Made by a program: the position numbers and the translations under genes. Below, piece by piece: positions 45,185 through 56,884 of a stretch of DNA of 64,000 nucleotides. This DNA comes from Neofusicoccum parvum (Eukaryota > Ascomycota > Dothideomycetes > Botryosphaeriales > Botryosphaeriaceae): contig CP087217.1 of the NCBI GenBank assembly GCA_020912385.1, positions 1,426,001 through 1,490,000 on the forward strand, read 5' to 3'. Numbering within the stretch: position 1 is the stretch's first letter; each line of letters starts with the position of its first letter. The notes under the pieces are model-generated. The model was not told where the DNA came from, searched no databases, and was given only the letters and a program-made list of their open reading frames with translations.

Positions 45185-47153
45185 GGGAAGGGAAAGACGA
45201 GGGTAACAGCTGATCTGTTGAAAGAAGGATGAAACAGGCTTAGGCACATGGCTGCCGAATTTTTTTTAATTTTTTTCCTGTTTGGGAGGGGATTATTCCC
45301 TCGGCCATCTTCAAGGATGACGGAGATCAAGACAAGTCAGGCATGGGACTGAAGGAAGGCAAGAAGAGAACTCAGAGGGAGGGAAACCAACACGAGCCAG
45401 GATTATTTCTTTTTGTACGTGTGTGTTGTCCCGAAGACATGACCAGATACCAGATACTTCTCTCCACAGGTGGGTCGGCATTGGTTGTTGTTTGTTTTTG
45501 CGTGGTTTTGATGTATTTTGGGTTTCGAGTGTTGCAAAGCTTGGCGGGGGAAATGTCTACCACACTGCCTCTCCACCTGTTCATCGGGTGTGGTGTGTCT
45601 TTATTTTTCTCAACGACACTTCGAGAGAGACGAAACCTTGTACATACCTGTATCTTTGCGCCATTGGTACATTATATTGTCTTTAATTTGTTCATGAGAC
45701 TGGCGCGTCGCGACTTGTTACTTGATTGATTGGTTGATTGATTGTCGTCTTTGGCTTACACGTTGCGTCGTTCGTTGCGAGCGCTTTTCAATCCTTTTCT
45801 TTTCTTTTTTTCTTTTCTTCCTTTCAGGGGTGACCTTCGAAAGCTTGGGAACAGTCTACCATATAGTTTCCGCTGCCTTTTCTTCTCCGGGCGGGCGAGC
45901 GGGTGAGGGAGGATTACAGGAGTTGTGTTTGTAGAAGTGTTGCAGAGGAGCAGAATGCAAACCGGAGGCGCACAAAAATAGCAAAAAGCTTTTGACATCT
46001 ACGATGATGAACGGAACTGCACATGTAACTTGGAAGACTCTACGAGCAGCGTCTCGATGGCTACTTTCGAGGCCTCGAGATTGTGAGACCGATGCAGGGG
46101 AAAAGATTGTTGAGAGCGCCCGGGGCAGGCAGACCTTATGTGATGGTGGGGAAACACCCGCCCGCCGCAGCGGGGGCCCGGTTGCCTGCCTGCATGAACC
46201 GTGAGCAGCGCAGAACGCCTTTCTTAAACTCTGTTTCTATCTTCAGTTGGTTTTCTAATACCGCTTGTCAAAATACAGTATAGCTGAAGTCAGAGCTTCG
46301 ATGATCTCTTCGTGAAATCATGATCAATAGCCTCCCATTGGATAGTAGCAGCTGCGGCGAGGCGCATAAGCGTGAGCGCCATGAGCGAGCCGTTCAAGCA
46401 GGACGCACACGGGCAAAACACAAAGACTGCAGCACAAGGCCAATTGGCACGTTTAGTTTCATTTCTTCGCCTGAACTCTGCTAAGACTTCGTGCCATTGA
46501 GTAAGCTTGACGACTCAGCATCAGCCCTGGCCGACAGACAAAGTCAGCAACCTCTAGCGTATGTGGAGCAACAAGTCGAGTCAAACCTATTGCGTCAGCA
46601 GCGGCCCGAGATGGAAGAGACCCACACTATCGAAGCGGATGATGGCGTCTGCAAGAGAAACACGATGGTGTTGTGCTTGGTAACGAGAAGCCGAAGGCTT
46701 TCTGTTGGACGGGACAAGAGTCACCGAAGGGAACGAAGGCCAGTCGGGTCGGTGATGGGAATGAGGGCAACATGCGACCAGCGCGCCTTGCAAGAGATAG
46801 GATTATGGATTGAAAGCAGATGCTGTCTGGATACTACTTATCAGATTGTCTTTCGTCTGATAAAATCCGCGATTCCCAGCTTTCGAATGCTCGACAGGGG
46901 CGATCTTGGGTGTACTGCCTGATGAGAGAGACGCGGCGGCACCGGTCAGTCAGTCAGCCAGCTTGCAGGATCCGCGCCGCCAAATCATCGACACTTTGAG
47001 CATATTGATTGCTGAATCTTACCCATGCATGTATGTTAGTTGGTAGGATAGCACACGCAGCACGAGCTGCAGAATCTTTGTGTAACGAAAGGCTATGGGT
47101 AGGACCATGACATATACTTTAATCTAAAAACGAGAGCTATCTTGTTAAGAAAA
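45185..47153. other. Convergent 3' intergenic region
   Basis: About 2 kb between the SNT1-like gene (+) and the nuclease-like gene (-). T-rich tracts around 45,260 and 45,800. No gene recognised. Confidence 0.5.
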
Positions 47154-48395
47154 TCAATTGGGCTTTTGCTGCTTTGAAGGTGATCTCTCGTCCGAATACC
47201 CTTCTATACGCTTCCCCAATACCTGTAATGGTTGCTCAGGTTCGATGCAGACGTTCAGATCGGCATGAACGTCTGGTGCATACTCTGTCAACCCCCAACG
47301 ATGTACCTCGTTTACCCAAGCTGAAAACGTTCGAATCTCGCTGTCGATATCCAGAGCACCTTCGACCAAAAGCTTCATTGTGCAACCGTTCCAGGTTCCG
47401 TCGGGAAGGATGTCTGCCTCAATCACCCAAAACCCGTACTCCACTCCCATAATGTGCAATCCGAAGTGCTTCAGCACCATGTCTTTGGCCGTCCATTTGC
47501 TGCCAAATTTCTCGATTCTCTTTTTTCGAAGGCTGTACCGATTGAAGAGCACCATTGCGGCAGCCGAGACAATTTGATGCCTGGCCTTTCCTGCATCCGT
47601 ATCGTCAGGCTTATGCTCGATGGTGAAGTAGGGACACAGGACTCGACGTTGGGCAACGTGGACGTGTCGCTTGATTCTCTGCTGGTACTCCGGTGGAAAT
47701 GACTGCAACGACAACCAGTACATGCAGTCTGGGATTATGTCGAAGCTGCATTCGGAAGAGATGGTATGCTTAGAATCTTGAAGAATTGGAGGTGGCTTCC
47801 AAACCCGGTCGGGATCCGGTTTGATTTTCAGCTTGATCATCCGTTCCGGTACCGTGATTTGTCTTTTAGGCAGACAGCCGGATCGACGTCTTTCTGCCGG
47901 CAGGAGCAGTTCGTACGCCTTGACTTCGTGCTCGGCTTCGTTGAGACGGTATTCTCTCAAGGCGGACCACTCCTCTCGCACCTCGGCAATTTTCTCAAGG
48001 TCGTGCGTTCGCAACCATATACTCGTATCTTCTAACCCAGGGATAGTCCGGTACGCTTCTCTTTCATCAGCCAGTGAGGGCGTTGGTCTTGTGGTGCCGA
48101 AATAACTCCAGGCGTCTTGGATGATGGTGTTTTCAATATCCGCTGCAATTTTAACGCGTCGCTCACTGAGGATAGCGAGTTCGTATGGTAATGTCCCCAT
48201 TGCATTCGAGGCTCTTGACTTTTTGGAAGCTTGACTCTCGGCATTTGCGAATTCCGCCATGGTCTCAGTAACCATAGACCATAAACGATGGGTTTCGGCG
48301 GGGTTGGTATCAAGGATGAGGTTTGCGGCGTCATCATTATTCAGGGCGACTTCGTTTTGTTTACTTTGCTCTGTTTTTTCGTTGGAAGGCACCAT
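47154..48395 (-). CDS. PD-(D/E)XK nuclease-like fungal protein
   Basis: Single exon, 413 residues from the ATG at 48395 (MVPSNEKTEQSK). The frame extends further upstream only through non-ATG codons. The N-terminal ~200 residues are helical and charged. The C-terminal half fits the fungal PD-(D/E)XK nuclease-like family: FDIIPD with Asp223 as candidate metal ligand, then CPYFTIEHK with Glu260 and Lys262 (the E-x-K), and RHQIVSAAAMVLF with Gln274 on the following helix. All core acidic/basic positions are present, so it could be active, but the biochemical role of the family is unknown to me. AT content is higher than in neighbouring genes. A TATATAA box lies 43 nt upstream. Confidence 0.7.
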   Translation of the reverse strand: MVPSNEKTEQSKQNEVALNNDDAANLILDTNPAETHRLWSMVTETMAEFANAESQASKKSRASNAMGTLPYELAILSERRVKIAADIENTIIQDAWSYFGTTRPTPSLADEREAYRTIPGLEDTSIWLRTHDLEKIAEVREEWSALREYRLNEAEHEVKAYELLLPAERRRSGCLPKRQITVPERMIKLKIKPDPDRVWKPPPILQDSKHTISSECSFDIIPDCMYWLSLQSFPPEYQQRIKRHVHVAQRRVLCPYFTIEHKPDDTDAGKARHQIVSAAAMVLFNRYSLRKKRIEKFGSKWTAKDMVLKHFGLHIMGVEYGFWVIEADILPDGTWNGCTMKLLVEGALDIDSEIRTFSAWVNEVHRWGLTEYAPDVHADLNVCIEPEQPLQVLGKRIEGYSDERSPSKQQKPN

Positions 48396-48932
48396 CGTGT
48401 CCTGGAAGGCAGTGACGGTCGAGGAGCTCCGCGCCGTTATATACGCGCGCAAAAATTCCGTTCCGACCCCTATACGTCACTCTTCCACAACCACACCAGC
48501 AAAGATAACACATGCATAGAATGCTAACCAGGGCTCCCAAAAGCACTGCTGCCTTGTTGGGAGCCCTGATGTCAGTCTAGCGGGTGAGTATGTAATCCAA
48601 ACTAGCCGTATCTTCTCTCAAAGACGGTCGTAGGACATACGGCTACATGGGAGAGCGAGAGTGCTCTCGGGTAATGTCACGAAGCGTCGCAGACTAATCT
48701 GTCGGTCGAGGAACATTTTGCCCTTTTTGCTCATGGCTCGTAGTTGACGGTGCTCTGGCTTTGAGTTGACAGGTTGGAGTCGAAGTGCATGTACAGGTCA
48801 GTGAAGTGGATACCAGAAACGCGCTCGAGCCAGACATGTCGACAAGACGTCGTCGTAACACTTAGTTGGTATATCCAATTTTACAGATAGATTGCTCATG
48901 CCCGCCCGCCAGCCTTCCATCGGGCTCTCAGC
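48396..48932. promoter_or_regulatory. Promoter of the nuclease-like gene with TATATAA box
   Basis: On the minus strand TATATAA lies at 48438-48444, 43 nt from the ATG at 48395. The rest, up to the LIN1 stop at 48933, shows no gene; it should hold the LIN1 3' UTR. Confidence 0.5.
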
Positions 48933-50312
48933 TCAGACAAAATCTACCACCCTTTCCCAGCCCGACTCGCCTACCTGCCTGAACTCCACGCCCTCACCAA
49001 AATACCCTGCATTGCTCCAAGCCTCCATCGTCGTGCCGTCATATGGACCATGTCTCTCGCCTCCATCTCTGGCGTCCGACCATCTGTACTCCCACATTTT
49101 TGTCTCCTGCGCGCCTTCTGGCGCCTCTTCCTTGGGAGGATCGACCCAGTCGTCGCCCGTCTCGCGCTTGTACTGGCGCATCAGCATCTCGCGCTCCTGC
49201 TCGTAGATTTCTGTCTGCCCGCGCGTGAGAAGCTGGTCTGCGGCACCGGTGATAGCCTCGACAGTTTCGCGGCGGCGCTTCTCTGCGGGATCCTCCTCCT
49301 TTTGTGCAGGATCCACGTCCATGGCCTCACCGGTTTCCCCTGCGCCATTCGCTTTCCGCTTGTTCTTTTGCCACTTGGGCTTTTGCTTCTCCTTCTTTTT
49401 GCCAGTGCCGAGACGGGCAAGAGCCTCGAGGACGGTCTCGCCGCGGTCCATGCGGGTAATTAGGGTGGCAAGAACGTCGCTGGTGAGCACCTGGTCGTCG
49501 GCGAGGACGCGGCGGCGGCGCTCTTCCTCGCGCTTATCCTCCGCCTCTTTGGCTTTCTTCATGTCCTTCTTGGACAGGCCCTCAAGCCAAGTGTCGTGCA
49601 CGGCGTCCGGGTCATTTGCCTTGCGGATGTAGTTGCCCTGATCGTCGAAGCGGCCCTCCTCATTCTCCTGCTTCATATTGAAGGCGTCGAGCTTGGGTGC
49701 GTGCTTCTTCTTGGAGCCTGCGCCCAGTTCCTCATCCATGTCACTATCGATGCGGTCGCGCTCCTCGTCGTCGCCGCTCTCGCTGGTGGTATCCTCGTCG
49801 TCATCCTTTGCTTTGCCTTTGCCCTTGCCATCCAACGAGAAGTCAGCCGAGACGTGGCCGCCTGACTTGCTGTCTGCAACCTGTCCCTCAATCTGGTCGT
49901 CCTCGAGGAAGGTCACACTCTTCTTTTTCTTTTTGCCCTCGCGCCCGAGCTCCTCGTCCTCATCACCGTCGTTGAAATCCTCCTCCAAGTCAGCGAACAT
50001 ATCCGCGTCCTCCTCATCTTTACTCCGGGTCTCCTGCTGCTTTGTTGCCCGCGCCTTCTCTTCAGCACGCGTGTCGAAGTTCTCCTCGCTGGAGTCAGAC
50101 TCGTAGCCGTCGATCTTGACGGCGTTGCGCTTGCTGAGGCGCTGGGTCTTGCCGATCTCGTCAGCCTCGACAAAGGCATCTTCTTCCGGGGCGTCGGCTT
50201 GTAGAGTGGAGGGGTTGCGGTAGTCGAAGCGCGGCTTCTTGGAGTCGGGTGAGGGTCCAGCCTCGCCGGGGAAGGGCAGGTCTGGCGCGCGTTTGGGGCG
50301 CGACGCGGACAT
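48933..50312 (-). CDS. LIN1: LIN1/CD2BP2-like GYF protein (U5 snRNP-associated)
   Basis: Single exon, 459 residues. The N-terminus is basic with a nuclear-type signal (SASRPKRAPD, SKKPRFDYRN), followed by long acidic runs (EEDADMFADLEEDFNDGDED), KKKKKSVTFLED, and the conserved NMKQENEEGRFDDQGNYIRK and DPDAVHDTWLEGL blocks. The C-terminal ~55 residues are a GYF domain: MWEYRWSD, HGPYDGTTMEAWSNAGYF and a final hydrophobic strand, with WxY, GP(Y/F) and GYF in place. GYF domains bind proline-rich peptides. CD2BP2/U5-52K and yeast Lin1 associate with the U5 snRNP before the tri-snRNP forms and leave the mature particle. The blocks and their order match the family well. Confidence 0.93.
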   Translation of the reverse strand: MSASRPKRAPDLPFPGEAGPSPDSKKPRFDYRNPSTLQADAPEEDAFVEADEIGKTQRLSKRNAVKIDGYESDSSEENFDTRAEEKARATKQQETRSKDEEDADMFADLEEDFNDGDEDEELGREGKKKKKSVTFLEDDQIEGQVADSKSGGHVSADFSLDGKGKGKAKDDDEDTTSESGDDEERDRIDSDMDEELGAGSKKKHAPKLDAFNMKQENEEGRFDDQGNYIRKANDPDAVHDTWLEGLSKKDMKKAKEAEDKREEERRRRVLADDQVLTSDVLATLITRMDRGETVLEALARLGTGKKKEKQKPKWQKNKRKANGAGETGEAMDVDPAQKEEDPAEKRRRETVEAITGAADQLLTRGQTEIYEQEREMLMRQYKRETGDDWVDPPKEEAPEGAQETKMWEYRWSDARDGGERHGPYDGTTMEAWSNAGYFGEGVEFRQVGESGWERVVDFV

Positions 50313-50666
50313 TGTGTGCTGCGCTGGGGCAATTGCTGGCGGACTGCGCGATGGAAGTGGGTGGAAGGAGTACGGTCGGGCGGCGAAAGGCGGCAGCAGG
50401 CGACAAGGAGCGGGATGTGTTGTTCTGGCTGTCTGAGGGCTGAGGTCGCGCAGCTTTTCGCGCGCGGAGAGCGGGCGGCTGCTGGTGCGTCATGCAAGCA
50501 TCCCGGTGCCGAAAGCTCCAGCTCCAAACGCCGCTCGCCGCTCCACGACACCAACACCCCGACCCTCTTGCTTCACGACGCTCACCCACCCACTCAACAC
50601 ATCCCGCACGCGCACCTGACGCACCGACGACAACCACCGCCGGCAGAGGAACTGCCCGCCGCCACC
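50313..50666. promoter_or_regulatory. Bidirectional promoter, LIN1 / UFD1
   Basis: 354 nt between divergent ATGs at 50312 (-) and 50667 (+); short for this window, so both genes probably share it. The UFD1 ATG has a near-ideal context, GCCACCATGG. Confidence 0.6.
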
Positions 50667-51833
50667 ATGGTATCTATCCTCCATCCTCGCCCACGGCTGT
50701 CCGCGCCCCGCTAACAGCTCTCGCCCACGCAGTTCGGCGGCAACTACTACGATAACGACGACCCGATGGCCATGTACCAGGCAGCCATGGGCATGCGCGG
50801 CGGCCAGCCCCGCCGCTTCGACGAGTACTTCCGCTGCTACCCCGTTGCCATGATGCCCGGCCCGGAGCGCGAAGAAGCCAACCACGGCGGCAAGGTCTTC
50901 CTGCCGCCCTCGGCCCTCGACAAGCTGACGCGCCTACACATCACATACCCTATGCTGTTCGAGCTGATCAACGGGACCGCTCAGAAACGGACCCACGCTG
51001 GTGTGTTGGAGTTCACGGCCGAGGAGGGCAAGATATATCTGCCGTACTGGCTCATGCAGACGCTCAGTCTCGAGCCGGGCGACCTGATCCAGGTCAAGTC
51101 GACGGACCTGCCGCTCGGCAACTTCATCAAGCTGCAGCCGCAGTCGCCCGACTTCCTCGACATCTCGGACCCCAAGGCGGTGCTGGAGCAGGCCTTCCGC
51201 AACTTCTCGTGCCTGACGCTCGGCGACATCTTCACCTTCGCCTACAACGACCAGGTCTACAGCATCGCCGTGCTGCAGGTCAAGCCGGACCAGGAGTCGC
51301 ACGCCATCTGCACGCTCGAGACGGACCTGTCGGTCGACTTCGCGCCGCCCGTCGGCTACGAGGAGCCGCAACGTGTGCCGCCCAGCGGGACCAGCACGCC
51401 TCGCAGCGCCGCCAGCGGCGCCCACCTGCCCGGCGGCGGCACTCTACACTCGCACGGCTCCATGGCGCAGGCCATCAACTACGCCGCCATCGCGCCCTCG
51501 TCGTCGACGGCCGCCGCCGGCGCCAAGGCCGTGTCCTCCAACTTCCTGGTCGGCGGCCACAAGCTGTCGTCGTCCAAGAAGGGCAGCAAGGCCCCGACGC
51601 CCAAGCCCTCGACACCCGTCGCCGGCGCTTCGAGCAACCCTCAAGCCGCACCTGTCGTCCGCCGCACCAACAACGGCCCGCAGCCGCTGCGCTTGCCACC
51701 GGGAAAGCTGTTCTTCGGGTACGAGATCAAGCCCGTCAAGGGCAAGGAGGTGAAGGAGGGCGACGGCGATGATGACAGCAAGCCACATTTCCAGGGCCAG
51801 GGGCAGACGTTGCGGCAGAAGAAGAAGAGCTGA
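50667..51833 (+). CDS. UFD1: Ubiquitin fusion degradation protein 1
   Basis: Two exons: 50667-50669 (only the start ATG) and 50733-51833, with a 63-nt intron immediately after the ATG; 367 residues. The product starts MFGGNYYDNDDP. It has the double-psi barrel region (FRCYPVAMMPGPEREEANHG, GGKVFLPPSALDKLTRLHIT, YPMLFELIN, THAGVLEFTAEEGKIYLPYW), the second subdomain (QPQSPDFLDISDPKAVLEQA, FRNFSCLTLGD) and a Pro/Ser-rich tail. FQGQGQTLR (354-362) is an SHP box for Cdc48/p97 binding. UFD1 with Npl4 recruits ubiquitylated substrates to Cdc48 for extraction in ER-associated and nuclear degradation. The tail has the LFFGYEIKP segment seen in fungal orthologues. The first ATG in exon 2 would lose the first 11 residues. 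Confidence 0.96.
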
Positions 51834-54800
51834 GTGGTTTCCGCCATTCTGCCTTTTCCTTTTAGACCTCAAAACTTTTTTCATTCTCTTTCCTTCTGGC
51901 TTTTCCGAACGCAGTTCAAAGTTGCATTGCATGAACAAATGTACGACATATTCCGGAGAGACCGGTTCCCCGCCTTGGCGCTTTTCAACCAAAACACAAC
52001 CACCAACGATCGATTCAACGGGAAAGACTGGCGCTAAAGACATAGATTGGCCGGGTGGTGGCGTCGGGGAACGGCGGGAGCGGATGGGAGCTAGTATGCT
52101 AGGGAATAGGCGGGAGGGGAGAGGGGTCCAAGGCACACACCAGGGGAAAGCGGGAAGGGTCAATATGATATCATGTGGCGCAATTAGGGGTCTCGAGGAC
52201 CAACTCGCAGCAGACACGGGGCTGCCTTTTCTGCATAGACGAAGAAAGTTCTCTTTGGTTGGTCTCTGGCGCGAATGCTCGAAAGAGATCAACTCGCCGT
52301 ACGCGCGTCACCACTCATGTATGATGCAGGCGGGATGTGGAAGGGCGAACAAGCCACGGCGCGTAGGCAACAGAGATGTTTCACGGCCTCAAACGCTTCA
52401 CCCACGCCGTTGCGGCCCAACTGCTTACCAATCAATATCACTTCCTCGTCTCTCCTTCCCGTCATCCGCTTGTGCACATACGCGCCGCGTCATTGCGCAG
52501 TCACGTGGCTACAAGGGCGCCTCCGTGCTGAGTGACTGCGACTGTCCCCGGCAAACGGCCCCATCGTCGTCGAAGGAGCACGTAAAAGCCGCCTCCTTGG
52601 ACCAAGTGAACGAGCGAGGTGGGTGGCGGGCAGATGGCAAGGGGAGCCCGCGCTTCCCAAACGATGCTATACCAAGCATGCAATAGGGTACCTGCAAGCC
52701 CGATTCCTTCGAGAGGGCGACGGGCGGCACGGGTTTGCTTACTTATCTGCTCCGTCGCCGCTTGTTCCAAACAAGATCCGAGTTCCGGATTCTGCGACCA
52801 GCAGACCGGGCTGGAGAGAGAGAGAGAGGGCTTCTCGATAGGCTCCGGCGGGGTCGGAGCGGGGAGCAGTTGGTGGCTGGTCGAATCGATAATGCAGCTC
52901 CAGGTCACTGACTCGGAACGTCGTGGGACATCTGGACCTTGCTCTCTCCACTCGCCCGTTTCTCTCCCCACGACGGGCTGAGTTGGGTGAGGAATGTCTT
53001 GGCTCTAATCTCGCTCGCGTGGCGATTCTCTCGAACGGGTACTTCACGTCCAAGCGCGTGGAAGAAGCTCAGACTCCCATCACCAAGGGTGTCTTACGAC
53101 CATGGTGCAGAAAGGGAGTAACATGAGTCACGCCGACAGTCCAAGAATCGAGGCCATATCAAAAAGAAGTGCTCACTTTGCTTTGCATACTCTACATACA
53201 TACTGACACTGCTGACTACTACTTCGATTCCCACTACCGAAAGCCCAAACGGCCATAGCCAAGCCCCATCATTCAGCCACAACTCGCATTAATGAGAGAG
53301 TCAGGTGGAAGAACGAGGGCCGCCAGAAAGCATAGAACACAGCAGGAAGAGCCAACCAAACGCGAAAAGGGGGTTCAAAAACAGGCAAGTGAGTAACAGA
53401 CCGCCCCGCCCAACCTTCCATTATCCTCATCGAGGACTTCACCCAATCTTGGCAATAAAAAAAAAAAGAATAGCCGTTTCATACAATGGGGGTTGAAAGA
53501 GACGGCCACAAAAACATCCAATAACAAGAGAAGACACTTATAAAGAGGATTGGGTGATAAGAATGAACTGGGAAGCAGGAAATTCAATCGATATGAACGG
53601 AGAGGACCAAGAACGCAAATGAATCATGCAAACTATGAGATGAAGATTGAATAGCGGGAAGGGTAGAGGCTAGAGGCAAGTCAAATTATCAGATGTGCGG
53701 AGATTGAGAGTACAGGAGTGAAGAGTGTGCAGCCCGTCCACAAACCACGTGCGGACCGGGCATGAAGCGGTAGGCGAGGCGGCGGCGGAGGCGGTGCTCG
53801 GGAATCCGGCATGACTGAAGGGGGGGGGGAAGGGAGAAAGCGATGTGCGAGAACCCCCCCAAATTTAGGGATCGAGATGTGTAAAGTGAATGCCCCCACA
53901 GGTAATAAGCTTTATTTGGTGGAGCCGTCCCGAAAATAGTAGTAGCTCATTTCGGTCGGCTGTCCTGTGGTGAATGATTGGCATCTTAGGGTGGGTGTTT
54001 GATCGTCCCTTTTTCCTTTTCTTTTCTCTGCTTGGTGCGTGCATTGTGAAAATGGCGTCGCAGTCGTCGTATGCGTAAATGGCATTTCGATCGTGAGAGG
54101 CGTCAGAGCGTCTTTGATATCGTGTCTCGCGGAGGAAAGGACCACATACGGGCCGTGCTCAGCTCACCGCAGTCGCCAATGAGTGCTGGGCGATGCAGGC
54201 GAGGAGCAGGAGCGGGTACATGGCGATCTCTCGGGCGTTCATTACGCGAGTTACGTTCGTCATCGTCGTGCCAGTGGATGTCGAAGGTAATTGCAAGAAA
54301 GATTTGAACGTGAAACAGGAATTCTCAAGCAAAATGCTCGGAGAAAAGTGTGAGATAAAGCAGCAAAATGTTGCGTTTCCTGCCTCCAAACCGCACCAAT
54401 ACTACGCAAGCAGGGTAAAACTAGCAAGAGCCCAAAATCAACTAAGAGGGATGGAAAACAACAAGACAGATCAATAATACAATGCAAGTTCCCGCCCGCC
54501 ACGAAATGGAAGGCACGAAGGTAAAACGGACCAGCGATGACTTGAAATAAGGCCACGGAAGAATAATAAAAACGACGACGGCAGCGGCACCAGCAGCAGC
54601 AACGAGCATCCAAAGTTTGAATCCAACACCCCCATAAATGCTTTTTGTATTCTCTTCGTCTCTTTTCAGAAGGCAAGACAAGTACCCAAATCGTCACTAA
54701 TTCTCTTTTTCGCGAATCCGGAGGAAAGGTTGGGGATATCGATCGAGTAAGGAAGGCGATGTGAGGAGCGTGAACTCCGTAATGTTAGTGGTCTACATTT

Positions 54801-54932
54801 CGTAGCATCATTCGTCGTATACGTCATGAAAGCCCCTTTCCCCTGGCGATTAAAGAATTGGGGCTTCTTGTGTAATGTTTTTCGGCCGTTCCTTCTTTAG
54901 TGCGTGTATGGGCGTGACGGGGTATGCTGCAT
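51834..54932. other. Convergent 3' intergenic region, no gene recognised
   Basis: 3.1 kb between UFD1 (+) and the Pin4-like gene (-). It includes homopolymers (A-run near 53,459, G-run near 53,820). Only short ORFs without domains on either strand, and no convincing tRNA. Confidence 0.5.
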
Positions 54933-56884
54933 TCACTCGACGACAATCTCGACGCCGGATTGCGACGAGAGCTCATCGCTTCCGCGTCCGTGGTGACCGT
55001 TCTGTCTACCGCGCGAGAAGCCGGAGCCGCGCTCGGGGATGGGGCCGCGAGGCTGGCGGGTGGGGAGACCTTGGCTGCGGTCGCGGCTTTGCTCGCCGTC
55101 GTAGTTGCTACTGAAAGATCTGTGGCCGCCGATCGGGCCGGGATTCCTGTCCGACTCCCACGAGACCATGCCACGGAGGCCACGAGGGCTGCCGCCCTGT
55201 CCAAAACCACCACCCAAGCTCATGCCGCTCAGGCCGTTGACGAGCAGGCTGTCGTCCCTGTTGGCCATAGAGGTCGCCGTCGGTGTGAGGCTCGGGTTCG
55301 TCGAAGAGGTGCCGTAGTCCTGGTACCTGTTAATGTTCCCACCGAGCGTTGCCGGAAAGCTTGCAGTTGAAGGTACCGGAGAAGGCGTGTATGAGCGCAG
55401 ATCAGCGTAAGACTTGGCGGCTCTGAGATTGGGGGCGGCAGTCAAGCCACCGCCTGGCGAATCAGGAAACCCGAGGAGGCCGGATGATTGGCGTCCGAGC
55501 GTGCTTCCGTAAAAGCCATCGCGAACATCACTGAAATCAGTCGTTGCAGCACGGTTGAGGCCGCGCCTTTGAGCGTCGAGCGGGTGGCTGGTGGGAGCCA
55601 TTTGCGGCATCGGCGGACTCGTATCCGGGGCAAACTTATACACATGCACCTGTCGCTGATCGCCCATTCCCTTGGAGTTGTGTGACAAGCCCATCTGGTG
55701 CGCGATCGTGTGGCAAACACGGCGCTGAGACGGGGTCAGAGTCGAGGGGAATACCAGAACGTCGCGGTTGGGATCCTCCTTGAAGAGGAGCAGCTGCGAG
55801 TAAAATTGCAGGACCTGCGGGTCGTTCATGTCCACCTCTGCTTTTTATCGTTAGTCGGGACAGAGAAGATAAATCGGAGGACATTACCTGGCTTCCTACC
55901 GTTTACTGGAGAGGGCGACGTGGCCGGGGGCACATGAGAAGACATAGACGACAGCGACGGCTGGCTCTGCAGCTGCGAGGCCGCCATAGGCCTGTGCTGC
56001 TCCTCCAGCTGACCCCTGCGTTCCCTCTTCTCCCTCTCAATTCTTTCCCTTTCTGCCAGCGGGAGCATCTTCTTGTACTCGACGCGCAATTTCCTGCCCT
56101 GCAACTCAAAGTGGTTCATCGTCTCGATGACGACGGCCGTCTCCTCTGCCGTGGTGAAGTTGGCGAAAGCCAAGCCGCGGAAAACACCATTATCAAAGTG
56201 GTAGTTGAAGGCGTAGGGCAGCGGCAGGCGGAGGTCGGTCATGAGCTGGACAAGCTGCTCCTTCTTGACCGCAAACGGGATGTTCTTGATGACGATGGCG
56301 GTGGGGATCAGCTCCTCGTCGCCCTCCTGCGGGCCGTACGGGTCCTGGCGCATCTGCGGCTGGCCGATGCCTTGGCCGATGCCCTGGCCCATGTTCTGGC
56401 CGGAGCCTAGCGACGCCCCACCGAGGCCAGAGAAGGTATTGAGCGAGGGCAGCTGCTGCTGCGGTTGATCGAGCCAGGTCTGCGGCATGAGTCAGTACAC
56501 CGACACCGGGCTGTAGGGCTGCAAAACACGTACCTGCGGGAGGGCGCTGCGACCGCGGGTCTGCGGCTTCATCCTCGTGGTCGCGTTGATGGCGGCCAAG
56601 CTGTTGTTCTGGCCGAAGGCGTTCGCGTTCCAGGCCTGGGCGCCGCCCAGCTCGTAGCCGCCGTAGCCGGCGTGGATTGTCGCGTTCAGGCGGTCGTTGT
56701 AGCGGCCTTGGTCATAGCGGGCCTGGTGGTCCTCGGGGGTGTAGAGGCCCTGCTGGCTGAGCTGGCCGTATGCGTCAAACTGGCGCGAGGGCTGGCGGTG
56801 CAGCGTCTGCGGCTGGTGGCGCTGCGAGCCTGGCGAGCGGGACGAGGGATTGTCGTAGTACATGTCGTGCGGGTGGTTGCTCAT
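54933..56884 (-). CDS. RRM + R3H RNA-binding protein (Pin4/Cip1/Cip2 type)
   Basis: Three exons, 56534-56884, 55888-56479 and 54933-55837; introns of 54 and 50 nt; 615 residues. A Gln/Tyr/Asn-rich N-terminus leads to an RRM (177-253) with RNP2 IVIKNI (178-183) and RNP1 RGLAFANF (218-225), then a charged Arg/Glu helix (ERERIEREKRERR). After a Ser/Pro linker comes an R3H domain (about 316-385), with R353-x3-H357 in RRVCHTIAH. The C-terminus is low-complexity Gly/Ser/Arg. This RRM-linker-R3H layout is that of yeast Pin4/Mdt1 and S. pombe Cip1/Cip2, linked to mRNA control under stress and after DNA damage. Several SP/TP sites are present, as expected for a kinase/Pin1-regulated protein. Convergent with UFD1. 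Confidence 0.88.

Noticed and set aside
44531..45247. 238-codon minus-strand frame opposite the SNT1-like gene
   Set aside because: Shadow of the Gln/Arg-rich coding strand; the codon pattern is explained by the plus-strand gene.
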